From contig NZ_CP163518.1 of NCBI RefSeq assembly GCF_041080625.1, positions 5,332,001 to 5,396,000 on the forward strand: a stretch of DNA of 64,000 bases, written 5' to 3'. A program made the position numbers and the translations under genes. Position 1 is the stretch's first letter; each line of letters opens with the position of its first letter. Shown piece after piece: positions 19,700-33,800 of the stretch. The notes under the pieces were generated by a model. The model was not told where the DNA came from. It searched no databases and saw only the letters and a list, made by a program, of their open reading frames with translations. Source of the stretch: Streptomyces sp. CG1 (GTDB lineage Bacteria > Actinomycetota > Actinomycetes > Streptomycetales > Streptomycetaceae).

Positions 19700-20310
19700 G
19701 GGCAGGGTGGCTGTGGATCGCCGGATCGCCGGATCGCCGACTGTGGAGTGTTGCTCGTTCGTCGTCGGGTGTTCGAATTCGTGCCTGGTTACGGCCACTC
19801 TCCACAGATTCGCTGACTTTTTTCCGTCCACATCCTGGGGACTGGGGAGTTGTCCCGAGCGGCGTCCACAGGGAGCCTGTTCATATGGTGTTCGCCCAGC
19901 TCAGCTGCCTGTGGAATCGTGGACGAACGATCTCCACAGACTGTGGACAAAAGGAAGATCCACAGGCTGTGTACAGAGTTGTCCACCGCCGACCCACAGG
20001 CTGAGGCTGGTTGTCCCCAGTGATCCCCAGCTTCTCCACATGGCTGTCCACTGTTCGGCAACGCGACGCACCCGATCACCGCGTCGAGTGAAAGCCGTCA
20101 CACGAAGGTGCCGGATTGGGGTGTGGGAAACGTGGGTAAACCTGGGGACGCAGCTGGGGAGAACTGCCCTCGGGCTGTGGGCGGTGTGTGCAGAACTTTC
20201 TGTTCTCCACAGAGACACCTGGTTGTCCACCGCCTCCGCCCACAGGACCAGTGGACAAAATTCCGGCTCTGAGCTGGGCAAACGCGGTTATCCACGGTAT
20301 CCACAGGCCC
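19700..20310. other. oriC: Replication origin oriC
   Basis: The dnaA-dnaN gap of nearly 1 kb contains no gene but many 9-bp DnaA boxes. Examples are TGTGGACAA at 19942, AGATCCACA at 19956, TTGTCCACC at 19979 and 20223, TTCTCCACA at 20032 and 20203, AGTGGACAA at 20250, TTATCCACG at 20288 and GTATCCACA at 20297, with weaker ones at 19712, 19742, 19798, 19824, 19862, 19910 and 19930. Boxes occur in both orientations and in two groups separated by a box-poor stretch near 20060-20190, as described for Streptomyces origins. No E. coli-like AT-rich 13-mers are visible. The dnaN promoter should lie between 20310 and 20530. Confidence 0.95.
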
Positions 20311-20530
20311 TACTACTACTCCCGACTAGAGAGAGTTCGGCATTCGTTTTGAAGCGGGGGCTGTGCACAACTCGCTGTCTCGAGCCCGGCTGCCTCTCGG
20401 TGCGACTTGACCCCGACGGGCACCTACTGTCAGTGCGGTGCGTCAGACTGGTCCCCGGTGTCCTTCCCTTCGCAGTGGGCGGTGACACCGAGTCGGAGGA
20501 CTCAGTAGCAACAGCAGGAGGCGGCTTACG

Positions 20531-21661
20531 GTGAAGATCCGGGTGGAACGCGACGTACTCGCGGAGGCAGTGGCGTGGGCGGCACGCAGCCTCCCGGCCC
20601 GTCCGCCGGCGCCTGTCCTCGCCGGCCTCCTCCTCAAGGCCGAGGACGGCCAGCTGAGCCTGTCGAGCTTCGACTACGAGGTCTCCGCGCGTGTGTCGGT
20701 GGAGGCCGAGGTCGAAGAGGACGGCACCGTCCTCGTCTCGGGCCGCCTGCTCGCCGACATCTCCCGCGCTCTCCCCAACCGTCCGGTGGAGATTTCCACA
20801 GACGGTGTACGGGCGACCGTGGTCTGCGGGTCCTCCCGGTTCACCCTCCACACACTGCCTGTGGAGGAGTATCCGGCGCTGCCGCAGATGCCGAACGCCA
20901 CGGGCACCGTCCCCGGCGAGGTCTTCGCGGCTGCCGTGTCCCAGGTGGCCATCGCCGCCGGCCGTGACGACACGCTGCCCGTCCTCACCGGTGTGCGCAT
21001 CGAGATCGAGGGCGACACGGTCACCCTGGCCTCCACCGACCGCTACCGCTTCGCGGTCCGTGAGTTCCTGTGGAAGCCGGAGAACCCGGAGGCCTCCGCG
21101 GTCGCCCTGGTCCCGGCCAAGACGCTCCTGGACACGGCCAAGTCGCTCGGCGCCGGTGACAGCGTGACGCTGGCGCTGTCCGGGTCGGGTGCCGGTGAGG
21201 GCCTGATCGGTTTCGAGGGCGCAGGGCGTCGTACGACCACGCGGCTGCTCGAGGGTGACCTGCCGAAGTACCGGACGCTGTTCCCGACCGAGTTCAACTC
21301 CGTCGCCGTGATCGAGACCGCGCCCTTCGTGGAGGCCGTGAAGCGTGTGGCGCTGGTGGCCGAGCGGAACACCCCGGTGCGGCTGAGCTTCGAGCAGGGT
21401 GTGCTGATCCTCGAGGCCGGGTCCAGCGACGATGCACAGGCTGTGGAAAGGGTCGACGCCCAGCTGGAGGGCGACGACATCTCCATCGCCTTCAACCCGA
21501 CGTTCCTGCTGGACGGTCTGAGCGCGATCGACTCTCCGGTGGCTCAGCTGTCGTTCACGACGTCCACGAAGCCGGCGCTGCTCAGTGGGAAGCCGGCGGT
21601 GGATGCCGAGGCCGACGACGCGTACAAGTACCTGATCATGCCGGTGCGGCTCAGCGGCTGA
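20531..21661 (+). CDS. dnaN: DNA polymerase III sliding clamp (beta subunit)
   Basis: A 376-residue three-domain beta clamp, recognisable by the N-terminal MKIRVERDVLAEAVAWAA, the repeated-fold segments and the C-terminal DDAYKYLIMPVRL motif that forms part of the protein-binding pocket. It starts at GTG 20531 right after oriC, in the standard dnaA-oriC-dnaN order. It tethers the replicative polymerase to DNA. Confidence 0.97.
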   Translation: MKIRVERDVLAEAVAWAARSLPARPPAPVLAGLLLKAEDGQLSLSSFDYEVSARVSVEAEVEEDGTVLVSGRLLADISRALPNRPVEISTDGVRATVVCGSSRFTLHTLPVEEYPALPQMPNATGTVPGEVFAAAVSQVAIAAGRDDTLPVLTGVRIEIEGDTVTLASTDRYRFAVREFLWKPENPEASAVALVPAKTLLDTAKSLGAGDSVTLALSGSGAGEGLIGFEGAGRRTTTRLLEGDLPKYRTLFPTEFNSVAVIETAPFVEAVKRVALVAERNTPVRLSFEQGVLILEAGSSDDAQAVERVDAQLEGDDISIAFNPTFLLDGLSAIDSPVAQLSFTTSTKPALLSGKPAVDAEADDAYKYLIMPVRLSG

Positions 21662-21665
21662 CCGT

Positions 21666-21674
21666 TTGTCCACA
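21666..21674. other. Perfect DnaA box downstream of dnaN
   Basis: TTGTCCACA, five bases after the dnaN stop, in the 194-bp gap before gnd. Less perfect relatives (AATCCACA, GATCCACA) occur again just after gnd at about 22732-22748. These lie outside the compact origin. Confidence 0.6.
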
Positions 21675-21855
21675 GCTGTGCACGGCGCCGGACGCCCTCT
21701 GTGGGTGCCTGGCGCCGTGCATGCCGGAAATCCGCAGGTCAGTGGGCCAACGTATGAGCGCGTATGCCCACAGCTGTGCGTGAACGGGCGGGTTTAGGCT
21801 CGGCTCGGCACCTCGGTGTCTGTCACGCCACACAGCGACCTAAGGAACACAACTG

Positions 21856-22731
21856 ATGGAGCTCGGTCTCGTCGGCCTCGGCAAGATGGGCGGCAACATG
21901 CGCGAGCGGATCCGCCGCGCGGGCCACACCGTTCTCGGATACGACCGCAACGCGGACCTCGCGGATGTCCACAGCCTCGAAGAGCTTGTGGGCAAGCTCA
22001 GCGGTCCGCGCGTGGTCTGGGTGATGGTCCCGGCCGGCGAGCCCACCCAGTCGACCATCGACCAGCTTGCCGAGCTGCTGGAGCCCGGCGACGTGGTCGT
22101 GGACGGCGGCAACTCCCGCTGGACGGACGACGAGAGGCACGCCGAGGAACTCGCCGCCAAGGGCATAGGGTTCGTGGACTGCGGTGTGTCCGGCGGTGTC
22201 TGGGGGCTGGAGAACGGCTACGCGCTGATGTACGGCGGCGACGTCGAGAACGTCGCCAAGGTGCAGCCGGTCTTCGACGCGCTGAAGCCGGAGGGCGACT
22301 TCGGCTCGGTGCACGCCGGCAAGGTCGGAGCGGGCCATTTCGCGAAGATGGTCCACAACGGCATCGAGTACGCGATGATGCAGGCCTACGCCGAGGGCTG
22401 GGAGCTGCTGGAGAAGGTCGACTCCGTCACGGACGTCCGTGAGGTGTTCCGGTCGTGGCAGGAAGGCACCGTCATCCGGTCCTGGCTGTTGGACCTCGCC
22501 GTCAATGCGCTCGACGAGGACGAGCACCTGGACGGGCTGCGCGGTTATGCACAGGACTCCGGTGAGGGACGCTGGACTGTGGAGGCCGCGATCGACAACG
22601 CGGTGCCGCTGCCGGCGATCACCGCGTCGCTGTTCGCGCGCTTCGCCTCGCGGCAGGAGGACTCGCCGCAGATGAAGATGATCGCCGCGCTGCGCAACCA
22701 GTTCGGCGGTCACGCCGTCGAGAAGAAGTAA
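21856..22731 (+). CDS. gnd: 6-phosphogluconate dehydrogenase, short NAD-type form
   Basis: A 291-residue decarboxylating dehydrogenase of the pentose phosphate pathway. Features are the Rossmann motif [12 protein letters not shown] at the N-terminus, the substrate-binding [15 protein letters not shown] (about residues 108-122) and [20 protein letters not shown] with the catalytic Lys. It is the short form lacking the long C-terminal part of E. coli Gnd (468 residues). Its place between dnaN and recF is an old actinobacterial peculiarity. Confidence 0.93.
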   Translation: MELGLVGLGKMGGNMRERIRRAGHTVLGYDRNADLADVHSLEELVGKLSGPRVVWVMVPAGEPTQSTIDQLAELLEPGDVVVDGGNSRWTDDERHAEELAAKGIGFVDCGVSGGVWGLENGYALMYGGDVENVAKVQPVFDALKPEGDFGSVHAGKVGAGHFAKMVHNGIEYAMMQAYAEGWELLEKVDSVTDVREVFRSWQEGTVIRSWLLDLAVNALDEDEHLDGLRGYAQDSGEGRWTVEAAIDNAVPLPAITASLFARFASRQEDSPQMKMIAALRNQFGGHAVEKK

Positions 22732-22813
22732 TCCACAGATCCACAGGGCCGCCCCCGCGAGCCCCGTGGGTCCACAGTTCATCAGCACTCTGGGGAAGGC
22801 CGGCGGAACGACC

Positions 22814-23935
22814 ATGCACGTCACGCATCTTTCGCTGGCCGACTTCCGCTCGTACGCCCGGGCCGAGGTTCCGCTCGACCCGGGCGTGACCGCCTTCGTC
22901 GGTCCCAACGGGCAGGGCAAGACGAACCTGGTGGAGGCGGTCGGGTATCTCGCCACGCTCGGCAGCCACCGGGTCGCCTCCGACGCCCCCCTGGTCCGCA
23001 TGGGGGCCGAGCGCGCCGTCATCCGGGCGCAGGTCCGGCAGGGCGACCGGCAGCAGCTGGTCGAGCTGGAGCTGAACCCCGGCAAGGCCAACCGCGCCCG
23101 CATCAACCGGTCCTCGCAGGTCAGGCCCCGCGACATCCTCGGCATCGTCCGCACGGTCCTGTTCGCGCCCGAGGATCTCGCGTTGGTGAAGGGGGACCCC
23201 GGGGAGCGGCGGCGGTTCCTCGACGAGCTGATCACCGCCCGGTCGCCGCGCATGGCAGGGGTGCGGTCCGACTACGAGCGGGTGCTCAAGCAGCGCAACA
23301 CCCTGCTGAAGACCGCCGCGCTCGCGCGCAGGCACGGCGGGCGGTCCATGGATCTGTCCACCCTCGACGTGTGGGACCAGCATCTCGCGCGCGCGGGTGC
23401 CGAACTGCTCGCCCAGCGGCTCGATCTCATCGCCGCGCTCCAGCCGCTCGCGGACAAGGCGTACGAGCAGCTTGCCCCCGGCGGTGGGCCGATCACTCTC
23501 GACTACAAGCCGTCCGCGCCGGGTGAGGCGCACGCGCGCGAAGATCTCTACGTCCAGCTGATGGCCGCCCTGGCGGAGGCGCGTAAGCAGGAGATCGAGC
23601 GTGGTGTGACCCTCGTAGGCCCTCACCGGGATGATTTGATTCTCAAACTTGGTCAGCTGCCCGCCAAGGGGTACGCCTCGCACGGCGAGTCCTGGTCCTA
23701 CGCCCTCGCGTTGCGTCTGGCCTCCTACGATCTGCTGCGGGCCGAGGGCAATGAGCCGGTGCTGGTCCTGGACGACGTCTTCGCCGAGCTGGACGCGCGC
23801 CGGCGCGAACGGCTGGCCGAGCTGGTCGCGCCCGGCGAGCAGGTGCTGGTCACCGCCGCCGTGGACGACGACGTACCGGATGTACTGGTCGGTGCGCGGT
23901 ATGCGGTGGCCGACGGGGCGGTGGAGCGCGTATGA
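22814..23935 (+). CDS. recF: DNA replication and repair protein RecF
   Basis: A 373-residue SMC-like ATPase that loads RecA at gaps. It has the conserved N-terminus ([19 protein letters not shown]), Walker [14 protein letters not shown] (residues about 34-46), the signature-like [16 protein letters not shown] and Walker [12 protein letters not shown]. The ATG at 22814 matches the family N-terminus better than the upstream ATG in the same frame. It overlaps the next gene by 4 bp. Confidence 0.96.
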   Translation: MHVTHLSLADFRSYARAEVPLDPGVTAFVGPNGQGKTNLVEAVGYLATLGSHRVASDAPLVRMGAERAVIRAQVRQGDRQQLVELELNPGKANRARINRSSQVRPRDILGIVRTVLFAPEDLALVKGDPGERRRFLDELITARSPRMAGVRSDYERVLKQRNTLLKTAALARRHGGRSMDLSTLDVWDQHLARAGAELLAQRLDLIAALQPLADKAYEQLAPGGGPITLDYKPSAPGEAHAREDLYVQLMAALAEARKQEIERGVTLVGPHRDDLILKLGQLPAKGYASHGESWSYALALRLASYDLLRAEGNEPVLVLDDVFAELDARRRERLAELVAPGEQVLVTAAVDDDVPDVLVGARYAVADGAVERV

Positions 23936-24495
23936 GTACCGGCAGTACAGGCAGCACCGGCGAGCCCACTCCCAAGGATCCTCAGAAGACGCCCGAACCC
24001 TCCGGTGTCGATCTCGCACGCGTGGCGTTGCGGGCGGCGCGGGAGCAGGCACGCGCGCGTGGGGACGCGGCGCGGCAGAAGAAACAGGCCCGGCGTGGCG
24101 GCGGGCTGCGCTCCGGCGCGCGCGCCGACGGCCGCGACCCGATGGCGCTGGGCGCCGCGATCAACCGGCTGCTGACCGAGCGCGGCTGGGAGACGCCCGC
24201 GGCGGTGGGTGGTGTCATGGGCCGCTGGCCGCAGATCGTCGGTGAGGACCTGGCCAAGCACTGTGTGCCGCAGCGGTACGACGAGGACGAACGCGTGCTG
24301 ACCGTGCAGTGCGACTCGACGGCCTGGGCGACCCAGCTGCGCCATCTCGCGCCCGCGCTGGTCGCCCGGCTCAACGAGGACCTGGGCCACGGCACCGTAC
24401 GGATGATCAAGGTGCTCAACCCCGGCGGTCCGGCCCGCCGCTACGGCCCGCTGCGCGCTCCGGGCAGCTCCGGCCCCGGCGACACCTATGCGTGA
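23932..24495 (+). CDS. DUF721 family protein
   Basis: A 187-residue DciA/DUF721-type protein. The disordered basic N-terminal third is followed by the conserved domain ([26 protein letters not shown] ... [21 protein letters not shown]). DciA members load the replicative helicase in bacteria lacking DnaC. The actinobacterial protein between recF and gyrB is the best candidate for that role here, by family membership only. Confidence 0.85.
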   Translation: MSTGSTGSTGEPTPKDPQKTPEPSGVDLARVALRAAREQARARGDAARQKKQARRGGGLRSGARADGRDPMALGAAINRLLTERGWETPAAVGGVMGRWPQIVGEDLAKHCVPQRYDEDERVLTVQCDSTAWATQLRHLAPALVARLNEDLGHGTVRMIKVLNPGGPARRYGPLRAPGSSGPGDTYA

Positions 24496-26990
<2,495 letters not shown>

Positions 26991-27032
26991 GTCGGTCTCA
27001 GCTGACCGCACCAGGAAGGATCTTCACCAGCA

Positions 27033-29630
27033 ATGGCCGACGAGAACACTCCGGAAAACCCTGAGACCGAGGGCGGCGAGGTCGTCATGCGTGTCGAGCC
27101 CGTCGGGCTCGAGACGGAGATGCAGCGTTCGTACCTGGACTACGCGATGTCCGTCATCGTGTCCCGTGCGCTGCCCGACGTCCGGGACGGCCTCAAGCCC
27201 GTCCACCGTCGTGTGCTCTACGCGATGTACGACGGCGGCTACCGCCCCGACCGCGGCTTCTACAAGTGCGCGCGCGTGGTCGGTGACGTCATGGGTAACT
27301 ACCACCCCCACGGCGACAGTTCGATCTACGACGCCCTGGTGCGCCTCGCCCAGCCGTGGTCGATGCGGATGCCGTTGGTGGACTCCAACGGCAACTTCGG
27401 CTCTCCGGGCAACGACCCGGCGGCCGCCATGCGGTACACCGAGTGCAAGATGGCGCCGCTGTCGATGGAGATGGTCCGCGACATCGACGAGGAGACCGTC
27501 GACTTCACGGACAACTACGACGGCCGCTCCCAGGAGCCGACCGTCCTGCCCTCCCGCTTCCCGAACCTGCTGATCAACGGCTCGGCCGGTATCGCGGTCG
27601 GTATGGCGACCAACATCCCGCCGCACAATCTGCGTGAGGTCGCGGCCGGCGCCCAGTGGTACCTGGAGAACCCGGAGGCCTCGCACGAGGAGCTGCTCGA
27701 CGCCCTCATCGAGCGCATCAAGGGCCCGGACTTCCCGACCGGTGCCCTGGTGGTGGGCCGCAAGGGCATCGAGGAGGCGTACCGCACCGGGCGCGGCTCC
27801 ATCACGATGCGCGCGGTGGTCGAGGTCGAGGAGATCCAGGGACGTCAGTGCCTGGTCGTGACCGAACTGCCGTACCAGGTCAACCCGGACAACCTGGCAC
27901 AGAAGATCGCCGACCTGGTGAAGGACGGCAAGATCGGCGGCATTGCCGACGTCCGCGACGAGACGTCGTCCCGTACCGGCCAGCGCCTGGTGATCGTCCT
28001 GAAGCGGGACGCGGTCGCCAAGGTCGTGCTGAACAACCTGTACAAGCACACGGACCTGCAGACGAACTTCGGCGCCAACATGCTGGCGCTGGTCGACGGT
28101 GTGCCGCGCACGCTGTCCCTGGACGCGTTCATCCGGCACTGGGTGACGCACCAGATCGAGGTCATCGTCCGCCGGACCCGGTTCCGGCTGCGCAAGGCCG
28201 AGGAGCGCGCGCACATCCTGCGCGGTCTGCTGAAGGCCCTGGACGCCATCGACGAGGTCATCGCGCTGATCCGGCGCAGCGAGACCGTCGAGGTCGCGCG
28301 CACGGGCCTGATGGGCCTGCTGGAGATCGACGAGATCCAGGCCAACGCGATCCTCGAGATGCAGCTGCGGCGCCTGGCGGCCCTGGAGCGGCAGAAGATC
28401 GTCCAGGAGCACGACGAACTCCAGGCGAAGATCAGCGAGTACAACGCGATCCTCGCCTCGCCGGTCCGCCAGCGCGGGATCGTCAGCGAGGAACTGGCCG
28501 CGATCGTCGAGAAGTACGGCGACGACCGCAAGACCATGCTGGTGCCCTACGACGGTGACATGTCCATCGAGGACCTGATCGCCGAAGAGGACATCGTCGT
28601 CACCGTCTCGCGCGGCGGCTACGTCAAGCGGACCAAGACGGACGACTACCGCGCGCAGAAGCGCGGCGGCAAGGGCGTGCGCGGCACGAAGCTGAAGGAA
28701 GACGACATCGTCGACCACTTCTTCGTCTCCACGACCCACCACTGGCTGCTGTTCTTCACCAACAAGGGCCGGGTGTACCGGGCGAAGGCGTACGAACTGC
28801 CCGAGGCCGGCCGGGACGCGCGCGGTCAGCACGTGGCGAACCTGCTCGCCTTCCAGCCGGACGAGGCGATCGCCGAGATCCTCGCGATCCGCGACTACGA
28901 GGCGGCGCCGTACCTGGTCCTGGCCACCAAGTCCGGCTTGGTCAAGAAGACGCCTCTGAAGGATTACGATTCGCCTCGCTCCGGCGGTGTGATCGCGATC
29001 AACCTGCGCGAGCGCGAGGACGGCATCGACGACGAACTGATCGGCGCCGAACTCGTCTCGGCCGACGACGATCTCGTTCTGATCAGCAAGAAGGCGCAGT
29101 CGATCAGGTTCACGGCCTCGGACGACACGCTGCGCCCGATGGGCCGTGCCACCTCCGGTGTGAAGGGCATGAGTTTCCGCGAGGGCGATGAACTTCTGTC
29201 GATGAATGTGGTGCGACCCGGTACGTTCGTGTTCACTGCCACCGATGGTGGGTACGCGAAGCGGACCGCCGTCGACGAGTACCGCGTCCAGGGCCGCGGT
29301 GGCCTGGGTATCAAGGCCGCCAAGATCGTGGAGGACCGTGGTTCGCTCGTCGGCGCGCTGATCGTCGAGGAGACGGACGAGATCCTCGCGATCACTCTCT
29401 CCGGCGGTGTGATTCGTACGCGAGTCAACGAGGTCAGGGAGACGGGCCGTGACACCATGGGCGTCCAACTGATCAACCTGGGCAAGCGCGATGCCGTGGT
29501 CGGTATCGCACGTAACGCCGAGGCGGGGCGCGAGGCGGAGGAAGTCGACGGCGACGTGGTCGTGGACGAGACCGCCGAGGGTGGCGCGATCGCCGGCACG
29601 GACGAGGGTGAGTCGCCCTCGGCCGAGTAG
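27033..29630 (+). CDS. gyrA: DNA gyrase subunit A
   Basis: An 865-residue breakage-reunion subunit. The N-terminal winged-helix region carries the quinolone-determining stretch ([18 protein letters not shown]). The catalytic tyrosine lies in [10 protein letters not shown] (about residue 135). The C-terminal beta-pinwheel contains the GyrA box ([10 protein letters not shown]), which distinguishes gyrase from topoisomerase IV ParC. A short acidic tail ends the protein. It introduces negative supercoils together with GyrB. Confidence 0.97.
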   Translation: MADENTPENPETEGGEVVMRVEPVGLETEMQRSYLDYAMSVIVSRALPDVRDGLKPVHRRVLYAMYDGGYRPDRGFYKCARVVGDVMGNYHPHGDSSIYDALVRLAQPWSMRMPLVDSNGNFGSPGNDPAAAMRYTECKMAPLSMEMVRDIDEETVDFTDNYDGRSQEPTVLPSRFPNLLINGSAGIAVGMATNIPPHNLREVAAGAQWYLENPEASHEELLDALIERIKGPDFPTGALVVGRKGIEEAYRTGRGSITMRAVVEVEEIQGRQCLVVTELPYQVNPDNLAQKIADLVKDGKIGGIADVRDETSSRTGQRLVIVLKRDAVAKVVLNNLYKHTDLQTNFGANMLALVDGVPRTLSLDAFIRHWVTHQIEVIVRRTRFRLRKAEERAHILRGLLKALDAIDEVIALIRRSETVEVARTGLMGLLEIDEIQANAILEMQLRRLAALERQKIVQEHDELQAKISEYNAILASPVRQRGIVSEELAAIVEKYGDDRKTMLVPYDGDMSIEDLIAEEDIVVTVSRGGYVKRTKTDDYRAQKRGGKGVRGTKLKEDDIVDHFFVSTTHHWLLFFTNKGRVYRAKAYELPEAGRDARGQHVANLLAFQPDEAIAEILAIRDYEAAPYLVLATKSGLVKKTPLKDYDSPRSGGVIAINLREREDGIDDELIGAELVSADDDLVLISKKAQSIRFTASDDTLRPMGRATSGVKGMSFREGDELLSMNVVRPGTFVFTATDGGYAKRTAVDEYRVQGRGGLGIKAAKIVEDRGSLVGALIVEETDEILAITLSGGVIRTRVNEVRETGRDTMGVQLINLGKRDAVVGIARNAEAGREAEEVDGDVVVDETAEGGAIAGTDEGESPSAE

Positions 29631-29648
29631 CACGAGGAGTGAGTCATC

Positions 29649-30371
29649 GTGAGCGGAGCCACGGGCGCCGGATCGGCCGGTACCTCCAGGGGTACGGAAA
29701 CGGACGGCGGCGGCCGTGGCTCCGCGCATGCGGTGCGTGCGGCAGACCCGCACACGACCAACCTGAAGCCGGTGAAGGTGTCCGAGAACGGCTCCTCCGG
29801 CACACCTGGATCCCAGGGGGGAACCGTGACGGACACTCGAGGCCCGGCCGCGGCCGGCGAGGCACAGTCGTCGTCTCCGCTCCCCGGGGAGCGGCGCCCG
29901 GAGCAGCCCGCCGGGCCGTACCACCCGCCGCAGGCCTATGCGGCGCAGCCGCCGGCCGGTGCCGTACGGCGGCCGCGCACCGGGGCCCGGACGGCGCCGC
30001 GCACCCGTAAGGCGCGGCTGCGGGTGGCCAAGGCCGACCCGTGGTCGGTGATGAAGGTCAGCTTCCTGCTCTCCATCGCGCTCGGCATCTGCACGATCGT
30101 CGCCTCGGCGGTGCTGTGGATGGTCATGGACGCGATGGGCGTGTTCTCGACGGTGGGCGGCACGATCTCGGAGGCGACCGGCTCGAACGAGGCGAACGGC
30201 TTCGATCTGCAAGCGTTCCTGTCGCTCCCCCACGTCCTGATGTTCACGACGATCATCGCCGTCATCGACGTGGTCCTGGCCACCGCCCTCGCGACGCTTG
30301 GCGCGTTCATCTACAACCTCTCCGCGGGCTTCGTGGGCGGCATCGAGCTGACCCTCGCCGAGGACGAGTGA
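29649..30371 (+). CDS. DUF3566 family membrane protein
   Basis: A 240-residue protein starting at GTG 19 bp after gyrA. The first 120 residues are disordered and rich in Gly/Pro/Ser. The DUF3566 domain follows, with two membrane helices (VSFLLSIALGICTIVASAVLW near residue 135 and VLMFTTIIAVIDVVLATALATL near 195) and a conserved polar loop. An orthologous gene follows gyrA in mycobacteria as well. Its function is unknown; the position suggests cotranscription with gyrBA. Confidence 0.88.
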   Translation: MSGATGAGSAGTSRGTETDGGGRGSAHAVRAADPHTTNLKPVKVSENGSSGTPGSQGGTVTDTRGPAAAGEAQSSSPLPGERRPEQPAGPYHPPQAYAAQPPAGAVRRPRTGARTAPRTRKARLRVAKADPWSVMKVSFLLSIALGICTIVASAVLWMVMDAMGVFSTVGGTISEATGSNEANGFDLQAFLSLPHVLMFTTIIAVIDVVLATALATLGAFIYNLSAGFVGGIELTLAEDE

Positions 30372-30492
30372 GACCCTCCGTACGCCCCGCGGCTCCCTGA
30401 CCTGATGGTCCCCCGACAACCGATTTTGGGACTGACGTGGTCGTGCGCTAATCTTCAGGAGTCAGCGCGCGGGACATACCGCACAGCGCGGC

Positions 30493-30566
30493 GGGGCTAT
30501 AGCTCAGTTGGTTAGAGCGCATCCCTGATAAGGATGAGGCCACAGGTTCAAATCCTGTTAGCCCCA
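30493..30566 (+). tRNA. tRNA-Ile (GAT)
   Basis: A 74-base cloverleaf: acceptor GGGGCTA/TAGCCCC, D-arm AGCTCAGTTGGTTAGAGC, anticodon loop CTGATAA (anticodon GAT) and T-arm CAGGTTCAAATCCTG. CCA is not encoded. The gene follows gyrA and the DUF3566 gene, a conserved actinobacterial location. Confidence 0.97.
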
Positions 30567-30573
30567 CATCAGA

Positions 30574-30609
30574 CGAAGACCCCCGGTCCACTTGGGCCGG
30601 GGGTCTTCG
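30574..30609 (+). terminator. tRNA-Ile terminator
   Basis: A long GC-rich hairpin (CGAAGACCCCCGG paired with CCGGGGGTCTTCG around a short asymmetric apex) starting 8 bp after the tRNA. Confidence 0.8.
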
Positions 30610-30816
30610 GCATGCAGGGGAGGTGCACAGGCGTACGGCCGCCGCGAGGAGAGCCACCGGAAGGGCGCGCGGGCGTCGCAGGAAGTGGGTGGGGGCGCGT
30701 AGAAAAGGCCCGATCGCTGGCGACGGGGGATGCACCAGCGATCGGGCTGTGGCCAAGGGTAACAAGATTGTGCGGCTTGCGGGGCAAGTCGGCTGGGAAT
30801 CAATCAGGTTGGCCGA

Positions 30817-33800
30817 TCATCGACCGCACGGAGGGTCGTAGGAGAGGCGGGGCAGGTATTCGTGCCACCTCTGCGGGGTCAGCACGCCCCGGGTGACCGA
30901 GCAGATGTGCTCGGTCGCCGCGTCGGTGTCCAGACTGAGGAGCCGGACCGTGTTGTCGCCGCTGGAGAGGCCCAGGACGCGGCTCCTGGGGCTGAAGGAC
31001 AGGAAATTGCCCGTCTGGCCGTTGGGGCTCATCGACTGGCCGATGGGCCTCGCCGAGCCGGGGTCGGTGACGTTCCACAGCCGGACCGTGTTGTCGTCGC
31101 CGCCGCTGGCCAGAGTGCGCCCGTCGGGGGTGAAGGTCAGTGAGGTCACCGCCTCGCTGTGGCCGATGAGCGGCTTGCCGAGCGGGGACACCGAGGTGGG
31201 GTCGGTGACGTTCCACAGCCGGACCGTGTCGTCGTCGCTGCCGCTGGCCAGGGTGTGGCCGTCGGGTGTGTACGCGAGCGCGTTGACCGGCCCGGAGTGC
31301 CCGGCGACCGGCGTGCCGAGCAGGGTCGGGCGGGCCGGGTCGGTGACGTTCCACAGGCGGATGGTGCTGTCCGCGCTGCCGCTGGCCAGGGTGTGGCCGT
31401 CCGGGCTGAAGACGAGGGCGTTGATGTACCCCCGGTGGCCGCTGACCGGCTCGCCGAGCGGTACGGCGTGCGCGGGGTCGGTGACGTTCCACAGCTGGAA
31501 CCTGTGGTCGTCGTAGGCGGTGGCGAGGGTGTGGCCGTCCGGGCTGTAGGCCAGCGCGTTGGGGCCCATGAAGCGGTTCTGCAGGGCGAGGGGCGCTCCG
31601 GCGGGGACCGGACGGCCGGGGTCGGTGACGTTCCACAGGTACACCAACCGGTTGGGGGTGAGGACCACGAGGGTGCGGCCGTCGGGAGAGAACAGCACCC
31701 GCCGGCCGTCCTTTCCTTGCATGAACGGGTCGCCCAGCGGCACGGGCCGGCCGGGTCGCGCCACGTCCCACAGCCGGACCCGGCCGTCCCGGGCCACCGT
31801 GGCCAGCACCTTTCCGTCCGGGCGGAACACCGCGCTGCGGCCGATCACGTCGGTGGTCGGTACCGACCACAGCCGCACCTTGCCGTCGCCGCTGCCGGTG
31901 GCGAGGGTCCGCCCGTCGGGGCTGAACCCCAGGGCGTACATCTCGCCGCTGCTGCCCGCGAGGGGCTGGCCGACCTGCGAGGGGGACGTCGGATCGGTCA
32001 CGTTCCACAGGCTCGCCGTGCTGTCCGCGCTCGCCGCGGCCAGTCTGCGGCCGTCCGGGCTGAAGGCCACCGACCAGATCGGACCGGTGTGGCCGGTCAG
32101 CGGGGAGCCCAGCGGGGACGGGTGCGCGGGGTCGGCCACGTCCCACAGCCGGATCGTGTCGTCCGCGCTGCCGCTGGCCAGGGTGTGGCCGTCGGGGCTG
32201 AACGCCACCGAGTGCACGAGGTCCGTGTGGCCCTTCAGGGCCGTGCGGTACGGCTGCGGGTGGCGCGGGTCGGCCACGTTCCACAGCAGGATCGTGCGGT
32301 CGTCGCCGCCCGCCGCGAGGGTGTGGCCGTCGGGGCTGAACGCGAGGCTGCGTACCGCGGCGCTGTGACCGGTCAGCGGGGAGCCCAGCGCGGAGGCATG
32401 GGCGGGGTCGGCCACGTTCCACAGCCGTACCGTCCGGTCCTCGCTCGCCGAGGCCAGCGTGTGGCCGTCAGGGCTGAAGGCGATCAGGTAGATCGTGCCC
32501 TTGTGGCCGGTCAGCGGCTTGCCGAGCGGCTCCGGCCGGGCGGGGTCGGTCACGTCCCACAGCCGGATCGTCCCGTCGTCGCCTGCGCTGGCGAGGGTGT
32601 GTCCGTCCGGGCTGAAGACCGCGCTGCTCACCCAGCCGGTGTGCCCGGTCAGCGGCTTGCCGAGAGGCTCGGGTCGGCTCGGGTCGGCCACGTTCCACAG
32701 CCGGACCGTCCGGTCGTAGCTGGCCGTGGCCAGGGTCTTTCCGTCGGGACTGAAGGTGGTGAGGTAGACGGCGCCGGTGTGGCCGGACAGGGGGGTGGCC
32801 AGCGGCGCGTTCACGATCGAGATGAGCCTGCTGTACGTCCCCTCGTCGTCCGGGCGCAGCTGATGGGCGACCAGGTCGAGCTGCGCGGACAGGGACGGAT
32901 CCGTGTGCTGGACCCGGTCGGCCTCGGCGAGCACCTGCTCGAAGACGGCGTCGTCCCGCTGCTGCCAGGCGATGACCGCCGAAACTCCCGCGACCAGCGC
33001 CAGCACCACCAGTGCCGCAACCGCGGCCCGGCTGATCCATACCGTGCGCTTGCGCAGCCGTACCGAGGCGGCCAGGAACTCCACCGCGCTGCGGGTCAGA
33101 AAGGTGTCGCCGGCCGACCTGGCCCAGCTGCGGGCCTGCTCCAGCCGGGAGCCCCGATACAGCAGCGAGCTGTCCCGGTCCGAGTCCTCCCAGGCCCGGC
33201 CGTCCTCCTCCAGCCGCTGGCGCAGCAGCTGATCGCCCCGGTCATCGTCGATCCAGTGCCGCAGCCGGGGCCAGGCGTGCAGCAGCGCCTCGTGGGTGAT
33301 CTCCACGGTGTCCGCGTCCAGCGTCACCAGCCGGGCCCGGACCAGGGCCTCGAGAGACTCCTCCGTCTTGCCGGGGTCGGCCGACTCCGCCGCGAGCTGG
33401 CGCCGGGTACCGCGCCGGCGGGTGGCCTGGGTGTCCTCACCGAGGCGGACCAGCCGCAGCAGGAGCAGCCGGGCGGCCGCACGGGCCGCCGGGTCGAGTC
33501 CTGACCAGGCCCGCTCGGCGGTCGCCGCCACGGCTCCCTGGATCCCGCCGGCCGCGCGGTAGCCGGCGAGCGTCAGCCGTCCGGCCTTGCGGCGCTGCCA
33601 GGTGGCGAGCAGGGCGTGCGAGAGCAGCGGGAGTACGCCCGCGTCGTGCGCGCCGCGTGGACCGTCGGCGCTCACCTCGCGGACGATCAGTTCGGCGAGC
33701 CCCGCCTCCAGCTCCAGACCCACCGCCTTGGCCGGTCCGGTCACCGCCTCGCGCAGCTCGGCGCTGGTCAGCGGGCCGAGCACCATGTGCCGGTGCTGGA

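Noticed and set aside
30817..32800. Repeated DNA resembling an array
   Set aside because: The repeats are about 140 bp, variable and in frame, coding for WD40 blades. They are not CRISPR repeats and there are no spacers.
31159..33504. Rightward 781-codon open frame opposite the WD40 protein
   Set aside because: Its internal periodicity only mirrors the WD40 repeats on the other strand.
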